Of a stretch of 64,000 bases of DNA, positions 16,020 to 24,684 are shown one piece after another; positions within the stretch are counted from its first letter, which is position 1; the number at the start of each line of letters is the position of its first letter. A model generated the notes under the pieces. The model worked only from the letters and a program-made list of their open reading frames with translations, had not been told where the DNA came from and did not search any database. The DNA is from Streptomyces specialis (GTDB lineage Bacteria; Actinomycetota; Actinomycetes; Streptomycetales; Streptomycetaceae), in assembly GCF_001493375.1 (NCBI RefSeq), contig NZ_LN929896.1, positions 888,168-952,167 on the forward strand, in the 5' to 3' direction. A program made the translations under genes and the position numbers.

Positions 16020-16778
16020 GTGGGGACCACGACCGGGCGGACCGCCCCGTTCCGCTCCGTGCGCCACGCTCTGCGTGTGCTGGAGGTCATCGCCGGACAA
16101 CCGGACGGTCTGCGCGACGACGAGCTGGCACGCGCCCTCCCGCTCCCCCCGGGCCAACTCGCCCACCTGCTGCGGATGCTGCGCCGCGAGGGCTATCTAC
16201 GGCAGCTCACCGACGGCGCCTGGGCGGCCGGGCACGCGCTGGTCCTGCTGGGCTCCGCCGCCGACCGGCTGCGGCACCGGCAGGAGCGGCTCCAGCAGGC
16301 GCTGGACGCGCTGCGCGACTCGCTCGACGCGGCCGTGTACCTGGCCCACTACGCCGACGGGGAGCTGGAGATCACCCACACCTCCGAGTCCGCGCGGACA
16401 CCGGCGGTCAACGAATGGGGGGGCTTCCGGGCCGCCGCCCCCGCCACGGCCATCGGCAAGTGCCTGCTCAGCCAGCTCGATCACGACGGCCGCCGGGACC
16501 ACCTGGCCCGCCACCGCGCCGCCCGCCTCACCTCGCGGACCATCACCGACCAACGCGTGCTGCTGAGCGCCCTGGACCGCCAGCCGGCCACCATGCCGGT
16601 CCTCGACCTCCAGGAGTACGCGGTCGGCACGCTGTGCGCGGCGGTCCCGCTCACGGCGGGCTCCCCGGCCGGCTGCCTGGCGCTGTCCCTGCCCCTCGAC
16701 CAGGCGCACCGCCTGCGGCTGGCGGCCGAGACTCTCAACCGTCAGGCGGCGCCGACCCTGTTGTCGCTCGTGCTGTGA
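16020..16778 (+). CDS. IclR-family transcriptional regulator
   Basis: The 252-aa protein has an N-terminal winged helix (RSVRHALRVLEVIAGQPDGLRDDELARALPLPPGQLAHLLRML is the region at ~12-55) and a C-terminal GAF-like effector domain (~75-250) of the IclR type (AAPATAIGKCLLSQL; LDLQEYAVGTLCAAVPL). GTG 16020 has AGGAGG 7 bases upstream. It is divergent from the racemase-family gene at 14997-15785, the natural candidate target. IclR proteins often sense aromatic or keto acids. Its stop is one base from the convergent monooxygenase stop. Confidence 0.88.
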   Translation: MGTTTGRTAPFRSVRHALRVLEVIAGQPDGLRDDELARALPLPPGQLAHLLRMLRREGYLRQLTDGAWAAGHALVLLGSAADRLRHRQERLQQALDALRDSLDAAVYLAHYADGELEITHTSESARTPAVNEWGGFRAAAPATAIGKCLLSQLDHDGRRDHLARHRAARLTSRTITDQRVLLSALDRQPATMPVLDLQEYAVGTLCAAVPLTAGSPAGCLALSLPLDQAHRLRLAAETLNRQAAPTLLSLVL

Positions 16779-16779
16779 C

Positions 16780-17088
16780 TCAGCCCTCCCGGGGCCCCGC
16801 CTGCTGAATGACCTCGAACGACCACAGCGTCGACCCCGACGCCGCCGGCCGGTCACCGCCACCGTGCCCCTGCCGCATGGTCCCGTTCAGCCAGACCTGG
16901 AAGTCCTCCTCACTGCGCCACCGGGTGTACACCAGATAGGTGTCGGTCCCCTCGACCGGCCGCAGCAACTCGAACCACTCGAACCCGTCCTGCCCCTCGA
17001 CAACCCCGGCCCGCCCGGCGAACCGCTTCTCCAGCACCTCCCGCTGCTCGGCGGGAACGGTCAGCACGTTGATCTTCACGACACTCAT
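16780..17088 (-). CDS. antibiotic biosynthesis monooxygenase (ABM)-fold protein
   Basis: This 102-aa single-domain protein has the ABM ferredoxin-like pattern: VVKINVLTVPAEQREVLEKRF, GFEWFELLRPVEGTDTYLVYTRW and SEEDFQVWLNG. The fold includes cofactor-free quinone-forming monooxygenases and IsdG-type haem-degrading enzymes; NV near the N-terminus and W in the last helix resemble the second group, but I cannot decide. ATG 17088 follows GAGAGGTG by about 4 bases. It is convergent with the IclR gene. Confidence 0.82.
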   Translation of the reverse strand: MSVVKINVLTVPAEQREVLEKRFAGRAGVVEGQDGFEWFELLRPVEGTDTYLVYTRWRSEEDFQVWLNGTMRQGHGGGDRPAASGSTLWSFEVIQQAGPREG

Positions 17089-17483
17089 CGGGCACCTCTC
17101 AGGAACCGACGGCCGGGCCCAGCACCCGGCCTTGACCACGTGTGAGCAGTCTCCTACATCCGCCGGAGCAAGCGCCGGGAGGACGGCGCGGCAGCACGCC
17201 CGGTCGCGGTGTCGAACTGGCGGTGTCCGGGGGGCGTGTGCGGTGTGGCGCCCCCCGGTGCCGACCTGCCCGCCGCGAGTGACGCCCCCGAGGGGTCCCC
17301 TGTTCGGGGCTTCGTCTCATGAGGGTGACCTCCCGGAGGAAGGCCCGAAAACTCCCTGCCGGGAGGCCACCCACCGTGCCGGAGTCTCCCTGTTCCCCGG
17401 CCGGTACCGGAACCGCCGCTCACCCAGAGGCAGAGGATGGGTGGACAGCCAGCGGCAGGTTCCGGGGCTTCAGCGGACAGACG
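17089..17483. other. 395-bp intergenic region
   Basis: This lies between the monooxygenase start and the HATPase stop. Both flanking genes are on the minus strand. Short frames exist on both strands, but none has an RBS plus a recognisable product. Several GC-rich self-complementary stretches occur (for example around 17230-17260), perhaps a terminator for the HATPase gene. No RNA gene seen. Confidence 0.4.
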
Positions 17484-18026
17484 TCAGGTGTCGCCCCCGC
17501 TCAGGTCGAAGCGGCAGCAGACGCTCTTCCCTCCCCCGGCACGGGGCGACCACCAGACGGCGTCCGCGAGGGTGCGCACGAGGAGAAGGCCGCGCCCGTG
17601 ATCCAGCAACGCGTCGTCACCGCCCGTTTCCGTGCTCCCGCAGGTGAGCGGTTCCCCCACAGGGAGCACCGGCGGAGTCGAGTCCTCGTCGGTGACCTCT
17701 ACGAACAGGTGTCGGGGCCACGCCCGGAACGAGACGACGACCTGCGGTCGGCCGCCGGACGCCGACACGCTTCGGTCGGGCATCGCGTGGTGGACGGCGT
17801 TGCCGACCAGTTCCGAGACGCACAGCGCCAGGTCGTCGGCGGAGACGGGAAGGCGCCAGCACCGGGTGATCTCGTGCGCGGTCCGACGTGCCACACGCCC
17901 GGTGTCCCCGGCGTCCGCCGGAAGCACGAGCGAGCGGAAGTGAGGGGCGGTGGCCGGCGGCGTCGGCTCAAGGGGCGTCGGCCGCCCGATCCGCGGCCGC
18001 CGCTCCCGCACCTCTCCGTTGCCCAT
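17484..18026 (-). CDS. ATP-binding protein of the anti-sigma/HATPase type
   Basis: The 180-aa product has a GHKL ATPase core like Streptomyces anti-sigma serine kinases of the RsbW type: N-box CVSELVGNAVHHA (~68-80), FVEVTDEDSTPP (D-box region) and the G-box-like HGRGLLLVRTLADAVWW (~142-158). There is no kinase sensor part and no membrane segment. Such proteins are abundant in Streptomyces, often beside XRE regulators, as is the case here: the divergent gene at 18243 is an XRE/TPR regulator. ATG 18026 begins a Pro/Arg-rich leader of ~30 residues. Partner unknown. Confidence 0.85.
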   Translation of the reverse strand: MGNGEVRERRPRIGRPTPLEPTPPATAPHFRSLVLPADAGDTGRVARRTAHEITRCWRLPVSADDLALCVSELVGNAVHHAMPDRSVSASGGRPQVVVSFRAWPRHLFVEVTDEDSTPPVLPVGEPLTCGSTETGGDDALLDHGRGLLLVRTLADAVWWSPRAGGGKSVCCRFDLSGGDT

Positions 18027-18160
18027 CGCACCGTCCCCTCTCTCAGCGGCTGAGGCGGTGTTCCGCCGTCATGCAGGAACCAGTGAAGAGCCAGGAGACG
18101 CCAACCGGGAGTGTCCACCGAGGGGTTCACACGCTCACGGGGGGTCCGTACGCCCGCGCG

Positions 18161-18182
18161 GGGGGTTCACGCGTGGACCCCC
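18161..18182. promoter_or_regulatory. 22-bp near-perfect palindrome, candidate operator
   Basis: GGGGGTTCACG is followed by CGTGGACCCCC, a 22-bp inverted repeat with one mismatched pair. A related half-site, AGGGGTTCAC, lies at 18121-18130. Both are between the divergent HATPase and XRE/TPR genes, about 60-120 bp before the regulator start, where autoregulation would act. Only symmetry and position support this. Confidence 0.4.
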
Positions 18183-18242
18183 GTGTCGCCGACCCGTGAC
18201 AGGATGAATCCCTTGTGTCATCCCGCCATCAGCAGGGGGATC

Positions 18243-19610
18243 ATGACCGGAGAACCCAACCACCGACTCGCGTCGCTCATGGCCGAAGCCGCCATGTCCA
18301 ACAAGGGGTTGGCCAAGCGGGTGCAAGCGGTCGCACGGCGGCACAGCGCGTCCGTGGGCACCACCCACGTCGCCGTCCAACGCTGGCTGAACGGCGGCGG
18401 CATCCAGCCTCGAACCGCCATCTTCCTGGCCGAGGCGCTGAGCGAGAAGCTGCGGCGCCGCATCACCCCCGCCGATCTCGGTTTTCCGGCGGTGCCGTCT
18501 CCCGCTCCGAGTGCCGGTGCCGCGTACGCCAGTTCCGTACCCGAAGCACTTGGCGTCCTCGACGGCCTGACCAAGGTGGACCCCGAGGACGCCGGTGACG
18601 ATCTCCTGCCCGAAGGAGAGGTCGACACCGCCGTGCTCTCCTGGCTCATCTCACGCCCGGACGGCCTCACTTCCGAGCAATCGACCGGGCGTCGCGTCGG
18701 CATGCGGGACGTCACCGCCGTGCGCACGGCCGCGGAGATGTTCATGTACCTGGACTTCAGGTTCGGTGGCGGACACGGACACCGCGCCCTGCGGCACTAC
18801 TTCCGTGAGGAAGTCCTGCCGCTGCTCAAGGCCGACTACAGCCGGAGAGTCGGTACAGCCCTCTTCGGAGCGGCGGCGGAAATCTCACAGCTTCTCGGGT
18901 GGACGGCGTACGACACCGGCAACCACTCCCTCGCGGACCGGTACTTGACAGGAACGCTGCGCCTGACACAGGTCATCGACGACCGCATGATGGGCGCCCG
19001 CGTCCTCGCGAACATGAGTCACCAGGCCAACTACCTCAGCCAGGGCCGGCGCGCCGTCCGGCTGGCCCGCGCGTCCGTGGAAGGCGGTCGTCAGCGCTCC
19101 ACGCCGCGCGCCATGGCGCTGTTCGCCGCGCATGAGGCCCGCGCGCTGGCCACCACGGGCGACCTCGCCGGAGCCGGGCGTGCGATGAACGAGGCCGAAC
19201 GGTACTTCGCGCAGGCCGACACGGGCGAAGATCCGGACTGGCTCGCGTACATGGACGAGGCCGAGCTGGCCGGGGAGTTCTGCCACTGCTTCCGCGACCT
19301 GAAACGGGGCCGGGACGCCGTCCGCTTCGCGGAACGCGCTGTCGCGCTGACCGACCCGAAGTACGCGCGGACGCTGGGTTTCTGCCGACTCGTGCTTGCA
19401 CAGAGCCACTTGCTCAACGGTGAACTCGAAACGGCGCTGAGCGTCGCACTCCTCGCGATCGAGGCCGGTGACGCGCTCCAGTCGTCCCGGTTCCAGCGCT
19501 ACGTCACCGACTTCCGGCGCGACGTGTCCGTGCACGCGGGCAATCCGGCGGTGCGGGACTTCAACGAGCGTGTGCGACGGGCCCTGGCGGAGATCAACGA
19601 CGACGAATGA
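18243..19610 (+). CDS. XRE-type regulator with TPR domain
   Basis: The 455-aa protein has an N-terminal helix-turn-helix region (LASLMAEAAMSNKGLAKRV and GTTHVAVQRWLNGG, residues ~8-52) and a long TPR-like C-terminal part (WTAYDTGNHSLADRYLTGTL; ANMSHQANYLSQGRRAVRL; YMDEAELAGEFCHCFRDL). This is the usual layout of Streptomyces regulators that sense a peptide or partner through TPRs. ATG 18243 has AGGGGG 3-8 bases upstream. The neighbours fit a recurrent set: a divergent HATPase protein and a convergent APH-type kinase 6 bp away. A palindrome at 18161-18182 may be its operator. Confidence 0.85.
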   Translation: MTGEPNHRLASLMAEAAMSNKGLAKRVQAVARRHSASVGTTHVAVQRWLNGGGIQPRTAIFLAEALSEKLRRRITPADLGFPAVPSPAPSAGAAYASSVPEALGVLDGLTKVDPEDAGDDLLPEGEVDTAVLSWLISRPDGLTSEQSTGRRVGMRDVTAVRTAAEMFMYLDFRFGGGHGHRALRHYFREEVLPLLKADYSRRVGTALFGAAAEISQLLGWTAYDTGNHSLADRYLTGTLRLTQVIDDRMMGARVLANMSHQANYLSQGRRAVRLARASVEGGRQRSTPRAMALFAAHEARALATTGDLAGAGRAMNEAERYFAQADTGEDPDWLAYMDEAELAGEFCHCFRDLKRGRDAVRFAERAVALTDPKYARTLGFCRLVLAQSHLLNGELETALSVALLAIEAGDALQSSRFQRYVTDFRRDVSVHAGNPAVRDFNERVRRALAEINDDE

Positions 19611-19616
19611 GCCGGC

Positions 19617-20534
19617 TCAGCTCGGGTGCCAGTCGCGAGGCGCGTCGTCGTCCCGGAGCGAGGACATCCGCCGGGCGTACTCCTCCGCGACGGCCGGGCT
19701 CTCACCGACGTTCTGCATGAGCCAGGTCGTCATCCGGAACTCCTGGATCGCCCGCAAGGTCGGGAAGCCCTCCCAGTCGCGGAGGTCGCGGCCGTACGCC
19801 CCCACGAAGGCCCCGTACTGCTCGGGCGACTGCCAGCCGAGACTGTGGTGTTCGGTGGCGGTGACCATCAGATCCCACTCGGGATGGTCGAAGGCGAAGC
19901 TCTCGAAGTCGATCAGGATCACCTGTCCCGACCGGTCCACCATGAGATTCTGGACGTGCGCGTCCCCGTGCACCGGCCCCTTGGCCGACTCGAAGCGCAA
20001 CTCGGCCAGCCGGTCCCGCAGTTCCCGGCCGCGCTTTCGCAGGAACTCCCGGTCGTCGTCGGATATCCCGTTCACCCGCTCGATGCGCAGGTCGGTCCGG
20101 CCGAAGGCCGGGTACGGCGACAGCCTCAATCGCTCCGGCACGGTCAACGCGTGCAACTCCCGGACGACGCCGCCCAGCTCGCCGTAGGTCGCCTTGCGGT
20201 CGGCCTCCCGGATCAGATGCCAGAAGGTCACCGGACGGCCTTCCACGACGAGTGGCTGTTCCAGGTCCTCCACCACCCGCGCGGCCGGAAAGTCCTCCCG
20301 CGCCAGCCAGCGGGAGACGCCGACCTCGGTCCGCACCGACGCCAGATAGTCCGCCGAACGCGCCACCCGCACGATCACCGGATGTGCGGCCAGCCGGTAC
20401 AGCGCGTTCTCGCCCAGCCGGATCAGCTCGGCCCCGTCGCTGACGAGCCCTGCCGATCGGCACGCCGCCGCCATCACACGCCCGGCGACCACCGACGTGA
20501 ACCCCTCGCCCTCCGGCGCACCGGCCGACGACAT
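19617..20534 (-). CDS. aminoglycoside phosphotransferase (APH)-family kinase
   Basis: The 305-aa product has the protein-kinase-like APH core: a nucleotide-binding N-lobe (IRLGENALYRLAAHPVIVRVARS, residues ~38-60), the Brenner motif VHGDAHVQNLMVD (~186-198, catalytic Asp in HGD), and the metal-binding IDFESFAFDHPEWDL (~207-221). APH-fold proteins phosphorylate antibiotics, choline, homoserine and other alcohols; there is no sign here of antibiotic specificity. It converges on the XRE/TPR regulator. ATG 20534 has no strong RBS. Substrate unknown. Confidence 0.85.
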   Translation of the reverse strand: MSSAGAPEGEGFTSVVAGRVMAAACRSAGLVSDGAELIRLGENALYRLAAHPVIVRVARSADYLASVRTEVGVSRWLAREDFPAARVVEDLEQPLVVEGRPVTFWHLIREADRKATYGELGGVVRELHALTVPERLRLSPYPAFGRTDLRIERVNGISDDDREFLRKRGRELRDRLAELRFESAKGPVHGDAHVQNLMVDRSGQVILIDFESFAFDHPEWDLMVTATEHHSLGWQSPEQYGAFVGAYGRDLRDWEGFPTLRAIQEFRMTTWLMQNVGESPAVAEEYARRMSSLRDDDAPRDWHPS

Positions 20535-20620
20535 GCCGAACCAACTCCTCGCGTCGCTCTGCGTCCGCCACCACAGGGCGCGGGGCGCCCCTGTGCACGA
20601 CGGTACCGATCGACGCGAGA

Positions 20621-20650
20621 CGACCGCTGACGACCGCTGACGACCGCTGA
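20621..20650. repeat. three perfect 10-bp tandem repeats
   Basis: The unit CGACCGCTGA is repeated three times without change in the gap between the APH gene start and the next gene's stop. The last copy is followed by a partial unit (CGA). It may be slippage or a regulatory array; no protein is known to bind it. Confidence 0.8.
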
Positions 20651-20696
20651 CGAATACAGGCGGAAGGGCGGAGCGAGGGCGGGGCGGGGCGGGGAG

Positions 20697-21263
20697 TTAC
20701 TCGACCACTCGGACGACCGTGCCGGTTCCGGCGAAATTCCAGATCGCGTCGCCGTCCGCCGTGGTGGAGCGTATGCCGCCGGTCTCGACTCCGGGGGCGG
20801 GGTCCGGTGACGCGCCGTCCACCGCGTTGGAGAACGCGACGGAGAGGCCGGCCACCACCGTGAAGTAGACGATGTTCTCGATCGGCACCCCGTCGCTGCC
20901 GGTGCTCTCCGCGCGGCGGAAGGAGACCGTGTACGTGCCCACGTCCGGGGTCACCGAGCCCGGCCAGACCGGGAAGGTGCGGGTGACCGTCTCGTCGGAC
21001 TCGACCAGCCACACCCGGCTCTGGGACAGCGAGTAGACGACCCGGCGGCCGTCGCCCGAGTCCTCCGGTACCGGCACCGCCTCGGGCGAGGGGTCCGCGG
21101 TGGCCGTCTCACCGACCGTGGGGGTCGCGGTGGGCGCGCCGGGCGTGGCGCTCGCCGGGTAGCCGTCGTCCCGGGCCTGGACGGCCATGGCGGCGACGAC
21201 CACCAGTGCCCCCGCGGTGAGGAGGACGATCCAAGTCGCCGTGGGGACCTGACGGTTGCGCAT
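20697..21263 (-). CDS. membrane-anchored YkuD-like protein lacking the catalytic Cys
   Basis: The 188-aa product has an N-terminal membrane segment (WIVLLTAGALVVVAAMAV), a Thr/Pro-rich linker and a C-terminal domain following the L,D-transpeptidase (YkuD) strand pattern: RVVYSLSQSRVWLV, TPDVGTYTVSFR, SNAVDG, GGIRSTTADGDAIWNFAGTGTVVRV. The domain has no Cys anywhere, and the usual HGxx...S/T-R-G-C segment is replaced by GGIRST, so transpeptidation is not expected. It could bind cell wall. I recall this Cys-less family as common in Streptomyces. ATG 21263. Confidence 0.75.
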   Translation of the reverse strand: MRNRQVPTATWIVLLTAGALVVVAAMAVQARDDGYPASATPGAPTATPTVGETATADPSPEAVPVPEDSGDGRRVVYSLSQSRVWLVESDETVTRTFPVWPGSVTPDVGTYTVSFRRAESTGSDGVPIENIVYFTVVAGLSVAFSNAVDGASPDPAPGVETGGIRSTTADGDAIWNFAGTGTVVRVVE

Positions 21264-21336
21264 GCCAGCAGTGTAGGCAGGCAGCGGTGACCGGCGATCC
21301 CCGCGCCCGCGGAGACCGCCGGTCACCGGACGGCCG

Positions 21337-21765
21337 CTAGTCCAGCAGCTCGGCCTCCAGGGAGATCGGAGCGCCGGCCAGGGCCTTGCTGACGGGGCAG
21401 TTCTCCTTGGCGGCCTGGGCGGCCTTCTGGAAGTCCTCGGCGGAGATCCCCGGCACGCGCGCCTTGACGTTCAGCACGATGCCGGTGATGCCCTCGCCGG
21501 GCTGGAACGTGACGCTGGCCTGCGTCTGCACCGTCTGGGGAGGGGTGCCGGCGCCGGCGAGGCCGTGCGAGAGGGCCATCGAGAAGCACGACGAGTGCGC
21601 GGCGGCGATCAGCTCCTCGGGGCTGGTGCGCCCGTTGGCCTCCTCGGCGCGCGACGGCCAGGTGACGTCGAACTTCCCGACGCCGGAGGAATCCAGGGAC
21701 ACGGTCCCGGCGCCCTCCATGAGGGAGCCTTCCCAGTTCGTGGTCGCGATGCGGGTGGTTGCCAT
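21337..21765 (-). CDS. OsmC-family peroxiredoxin
   Basis: The 142-aa product has both OsmC cysteines: AHSSCFSMAL (Cys60) and KENCPVSKAL (Cys123), with the conserved Glu/Arg region RTSPEELIAAAHSSC. OsmC/Ohr proteins reduce organic hydroperoxides with these thiols in the cytoplasm. The closest pattern is the OsmC branch (MATTRIATTNWEGSL start), more like stress-induced OsmC than Ohr. ATG 21765 follows GGAGGATC by a few bases. It lies upstream of no obvious partner; tRNA-Leu follows on the same strand, higher coordinates. Confidence 0.92.
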   Translation of the reverse strand: MATTRIATTNWEGSLMEGAGTVSLDSSGVGKFDVTWPSRAEEANGRTSPEELIAAAHSSCFSMALSHGLAGAGTPPQTVQTQASVTFQPGEGITGIVLNVKARVPGISAEDFQKAAQAAKENCPVSKALAGAPISLEAELLD

Positions 21766-21859
21766 GGTCGATCCTCCTGGAGGAACCGGAACAGCAGGTC
21801 ACGTACGAGTCACGTACGAGGGACACGCTATCGCCGTCCACCCACGCGCCACGGCATGG

Positions 21860-21944
21860 TGCGGCCGGAGGGACTCGAACCCTCACGCGCGCGAGGCGCA
21901 CTGGGACCTAAACCCAGCATGACTGCCAATTCCATCACGGCCGC
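21860..21944 (-). tRNA. tRNA-Leu (TAG)
   Basis: Read on the minus strand, the acceptor GCGGCCG (21938-21944) pairs with CGGCCGC (21861-21867), with discriminator A at 21860. The anticodon stem GCTGGG/CCCAG-type encloses TAG. A long variable arm (TGCGCCTCGCGCGCG) makes it class II, and the length of 85 nt fits tRNA-Leu. A weak -10 (TAGCAT, 21956-21961) lies 12 bp upstream. Confidence 0.97.
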
Positions 21945-21982
21945 AGGCCGTTCCCATGCTAGCGCGCAGGTCATCCGGTGTG

Positions 21983-23254
21983 TCACCCGCCCACGGCGCG
22001 GGTGGCGGCGTAGATCAGCAGACCGGCCAGCGAGCCGATGACCGTGCCGTTCACGCGGATGAACTGGAGGTCGCGGCCGATGTTCAGCTCGATCTTGCGG
22101 GACGTCGTGCGGGCGTCCCAGGAGGCGACGGTGTCCGTGATCAGCGAGGTGATCTCGGTGCGGTAGCCGGTGACGACGTGGACCGCGGCGTCCGTCGCCC
22201 AGCCGTCCAGCTTGGCGCGCAGGCGCTCGTCGGAGGCGAGGCGGTTGCCCAGGGTCAGGATCGCTTCGCGCGCCCGGCGGCGCAGCGGGCTGTGCTCGTC
22301 GTCGGCGGCGTCGAGGACCATGGCGCGGAGGTTGGCCCAGGTGGAGGCGATCAGCTCCTGCACCTCGGCCCGTGCCAGGAAGTCCGACTTCAGGCGCTCG
22401 ACCCTGGCGCGGGTGGCCGGGTCGTCCTGCAACTGGCCGGCGAAGTCCGTCAGGAAACGGTCCAGGGCGCCGCGCGCCGGGTGGTGGGGGGCGTCCCGCA
22501 TCTCCGTGACGAAGCGCAGCAGTTCGCGGTGGACGCGGTCGCCGACCTTGCGGTCCACGAAGCGCGGGGTCCAGCCGGGCGCGCCGCCCTGGACGGCGGA
22601 CAGGACGGCCTCCCGGTGCTTCACCAGCCAGTCGTGGCTCCGTTCGCACACCAGGTCGACGAGCCGGCGGTGGCCGTCGTCCGCGACCGTCCGTTCCAGC
22701 AGCCTGCCGAGGACCGGGGAGAGTTCCTGGGCGTCGACGCGCCGGGTGATGGTCTCGGCGATCACGGCCTGCACGTCGGCGTCGCGCAGCACGGTCAGGC
22801 CGCCGCGCAGCGCCGTCGCCAGTTCGGCGGTGAGCCGGTCGGCGTTGGCGGGCCGGCGGAGCCAGTCGCCCGCGCGGCGGGCGAGGGCGACGGCGGCCAG
22901 CTTGTCGCGGACGACCTGCTCGGACAGGAAGTTGTCGCCGACGAAGTCGCCGAGCGACTGGCCGAGCTGGTCCTTCTTGGTGGGGATGATGGCGGTGTGC
23001 GGGATGGGCAGGCCGAGGGGGCGGCGGAAGAGGGCGGTCACCGCGAACCAGTCCGCGAGCGCGCCGACCATGCCGGCCTCGGCGGCGGCGGCCACGTACC
23101 CCGCCCAGGCCCCGGCGCCGCGGTGCTCGGCCAGGGTGGCGAGGCCGTAGACGACCGCGACGGCGAGCAGCAGGGAGGTGGCCACGGTCTTCATGCGCCG
23201 CAGCCCGCGCACTTTGGCGGCGTCGGCCTCCGTCAAGGCGATTCGGTCGATCAC
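21983..23254 (-). CDS. DUF445-family membrane protein
   Basis: The 423-aa product has two N-terminal membrane segments (MKTVATSLLLAVAVVYGLATLA; YVAAAAEAGMVGALADWFAVTALF) with the family signature GALADWFAVTALFRRPLGLPIPHTAIIP. A long helical, probably cytoplasmic part follows, and a last membrane segment at the C-terminus (VIGSLAGLLIYAATRAVGG). The family (YjiN-like) has no proven activity. GTG 23254 fits the known start of relatives (IDRIALTEADA). The stop is 39 bp from the tRNA-Leu. It is divergent from the SGNH-like gene. Confidence 0.85.
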   Translation of the reverse strand: MIDRIALTEADAAKVRGLRRMKTVATSLLLAVAVVYGLATLAEHRGAGAWAGYVAAAAEAGMVGALADWFAVTALFRRPLGLPIPHTAIIPTKKDQLGQSLGDFVGDNFLSEQVVRDKLAAVALARRAGDWLRRPANADRLTAELATALRGGLTVLRDADVQAVIAETITRRVDAQELSPVLGRLLERTVADDGHRRLVDLVCERSHDWLVKHREAVLSAVQGGAPGWTPRFVDRKVGDRVHRELLRFVTEMRDAPHHPARGALDRFLTDFAGQLQDDPATRARVERLKSDFLARAEVQELIASTWANLRAMVLDAADDEHSPLRRRAREAILTLGNRLASDERLRAKLDGWATDAAVHVVTGYRTEITSLITDTVASWDARTTSRKIELNIGRDLQFIRVNGTVIGSLAGLLIYAATRAVGG

Positions 23255-23340
23255 CCTTGCATTGTCCCGTTGACGCGGCCCGCGTGCGGACTGAGCCGAC
23301 CGGGTGAGCCCCGTTGACCCGATCGTGGGATCATGGGGCG

Positions 23341-24684
23341 GTGGGAGTGGTGAACGCGCGGCGGGTCTTCGCCCTGCTCGCGGGAGTGACGGCCGTCCTG
23401 CTGGGCCTGGTCGTCGCGGTGGGGACGGGGCGGGACGGGCGGCAGGATCTGGCCGCGTCGGCACCCGTGCCCACGGGTGCCCAGGAGACTCCTGGGATCG
23501 AGGAGGAGCCCGTGGTACCCGCCGCGGCCGAGGAATGGGTGGGCGCCTGGTCCGCCGCGCCGGCCGGTTCGGAGCCGGGCACCCGAGACGGCCTGCCCGA
23601 CCAGACGATCCGGAACGTGGTGCGCGCCTCCGTCGGCGGCAGCAGCACACGTGTCGAGCTGTCGAACCGCTACGGCACCCGGCCCGTCACGTTCACGCAC
23701 GTCACCGTCGCCCTGGCGGAGTCCGGCGGCCCGGCGGCGCGGCCGGGCAGCATGCGCGACGTGACGTTCGGCGAGTTCACCTCCGTGACGATCCCGGCCG
23801 GCGGCTCCGTGGTCAGCGACCCGGTGGACCTGCCGGTGACCGCCGGTGCCGACCTGCTGGTCACCGTGTACGCACCGGACCCGTCCGGCCCGGTCACCTA
23901 CCACCACATCGCCCTCGAACCCGTCTACGTCGCGCGCGGCGACGTGGCGGACGCGACCAGCGGCACCGGGTTCAAGCAGGACGGCGAGTCCTGGCGCTAC
24001 GTGACCGGCGTGCACGTCCTCAGCCAGGACACGGACGGCGCGGTGGTCGTGCTCGGCGACCCGCTCACCGACGGCCTCGACTCCCCGCCGGGCGCCAACC
24101 GCCGCTGGACGGACATCCTGGCCCGCCGCCTGCGCCAGACCCCGGACGCCCCGGCCCTGGCCGTGCTCAACCAGGGGATCAGCGGCAACCGGCTGCTGAG
24201 CGACGCCCTGCCCGGCCACGAGTCCCGGGGCGTCAGCGGGCTGCGCCGCCTCCCCACCGACGTGCTGGCCCAGCCCGGGGTGCGCACGGTCGTCATCCAG
24301 CTCGGCGTCAACGACATCGTCGGCCAGCCGCGCCAGACGGACCCCGACGCGATCGTGGCCGGGCTGCGGACGCTGGCGGAGCAGGCGCGCGCCGAGGGGC
24401 TGCACGTCGTGGGCGCGACGCTCGCGCCGTTCGGCGGCCACAGCGCGTACAGCGAGGAGCTGGAACGGATCCGGCAGCAGGTGAACGCCGCGATCCGGGC
24501 CGGTGGCGTCTTCGACGCGGTGGCCGACTTCGACGCGGCGCTGCGCGACCCCGCGGTCCCGCAGCGGATGCTGCCGCTCTACGACTCCGGCGACGGCCTG
24601 CACCCCAACGACGCCGGTTACGAGGCGATGGCCAGGGCCGTCGACCTCGGCGCCCTGCTCGGCGGCGCCGAGCGCACCCTGTAG
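23341..24684 (+). CDS. secreted SGNH/GDSL-like protein lacking the catalytic Ser
   Basis: The 447-aa product has an N-terminal signal or anchor (VFALLAGVTAVLLGLVVAVG), a beta-rich region (~65-230) and an SGNH hydrolase domain (~235-445). Blocks II, III and V are present (NQGISGNR; QLGVNDI; DSGDGLHPND with the Asp-His pair). Block I, normally GDS, reads VVVLGDPLTDG: the nucleophilic Ser is Pro241 (codon CCG at 24061-24063). The architecture matches secreted Streptomyces esterases. The protein may be inactive, a binding protein, or the base may be a sequencing error. GTG 23341, 23347 and 23350 are all possible starts. Confidence 0.85.
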   Translation: MGVVNARRVFALLAGVTAVLLGLVVAVGTGRDGRQDLAASAPVPTGAQETPGIEEEPVVPAAAEEWVGAWSAAPAGSEPGTRDGLPDQTIRNVVRASVGGSSTRVELSNRYGTRPVTFTHVTVALAESGGPAARPGSMRDVTFGEFTSVTIPAGGSVVSDPVDLPVTAGADLLVTVYAPDPSGPVTYHHIALEPVYVARGDVADATSGTGFKQDGESWRYVTGVHVLSQDTDGAVVVLGDPLTDGLDSPPGANRRWTDILARRLRQTPDAPALAVLNQGISGNRLLSDALPGHESRGVSGLRRLPTDVLAQPGVRTVVIQLGVNDIVGQPRQTDPDAIVAGLRTLAEQARAEGLHVVGATLAPFGGHSAYSEELERIRQQVNAAIRAGGVFDAVADFDAALRDPAVPQRMLPLYDSGDGLHPNDAGYEAMARAVDLGALLGGAERTL

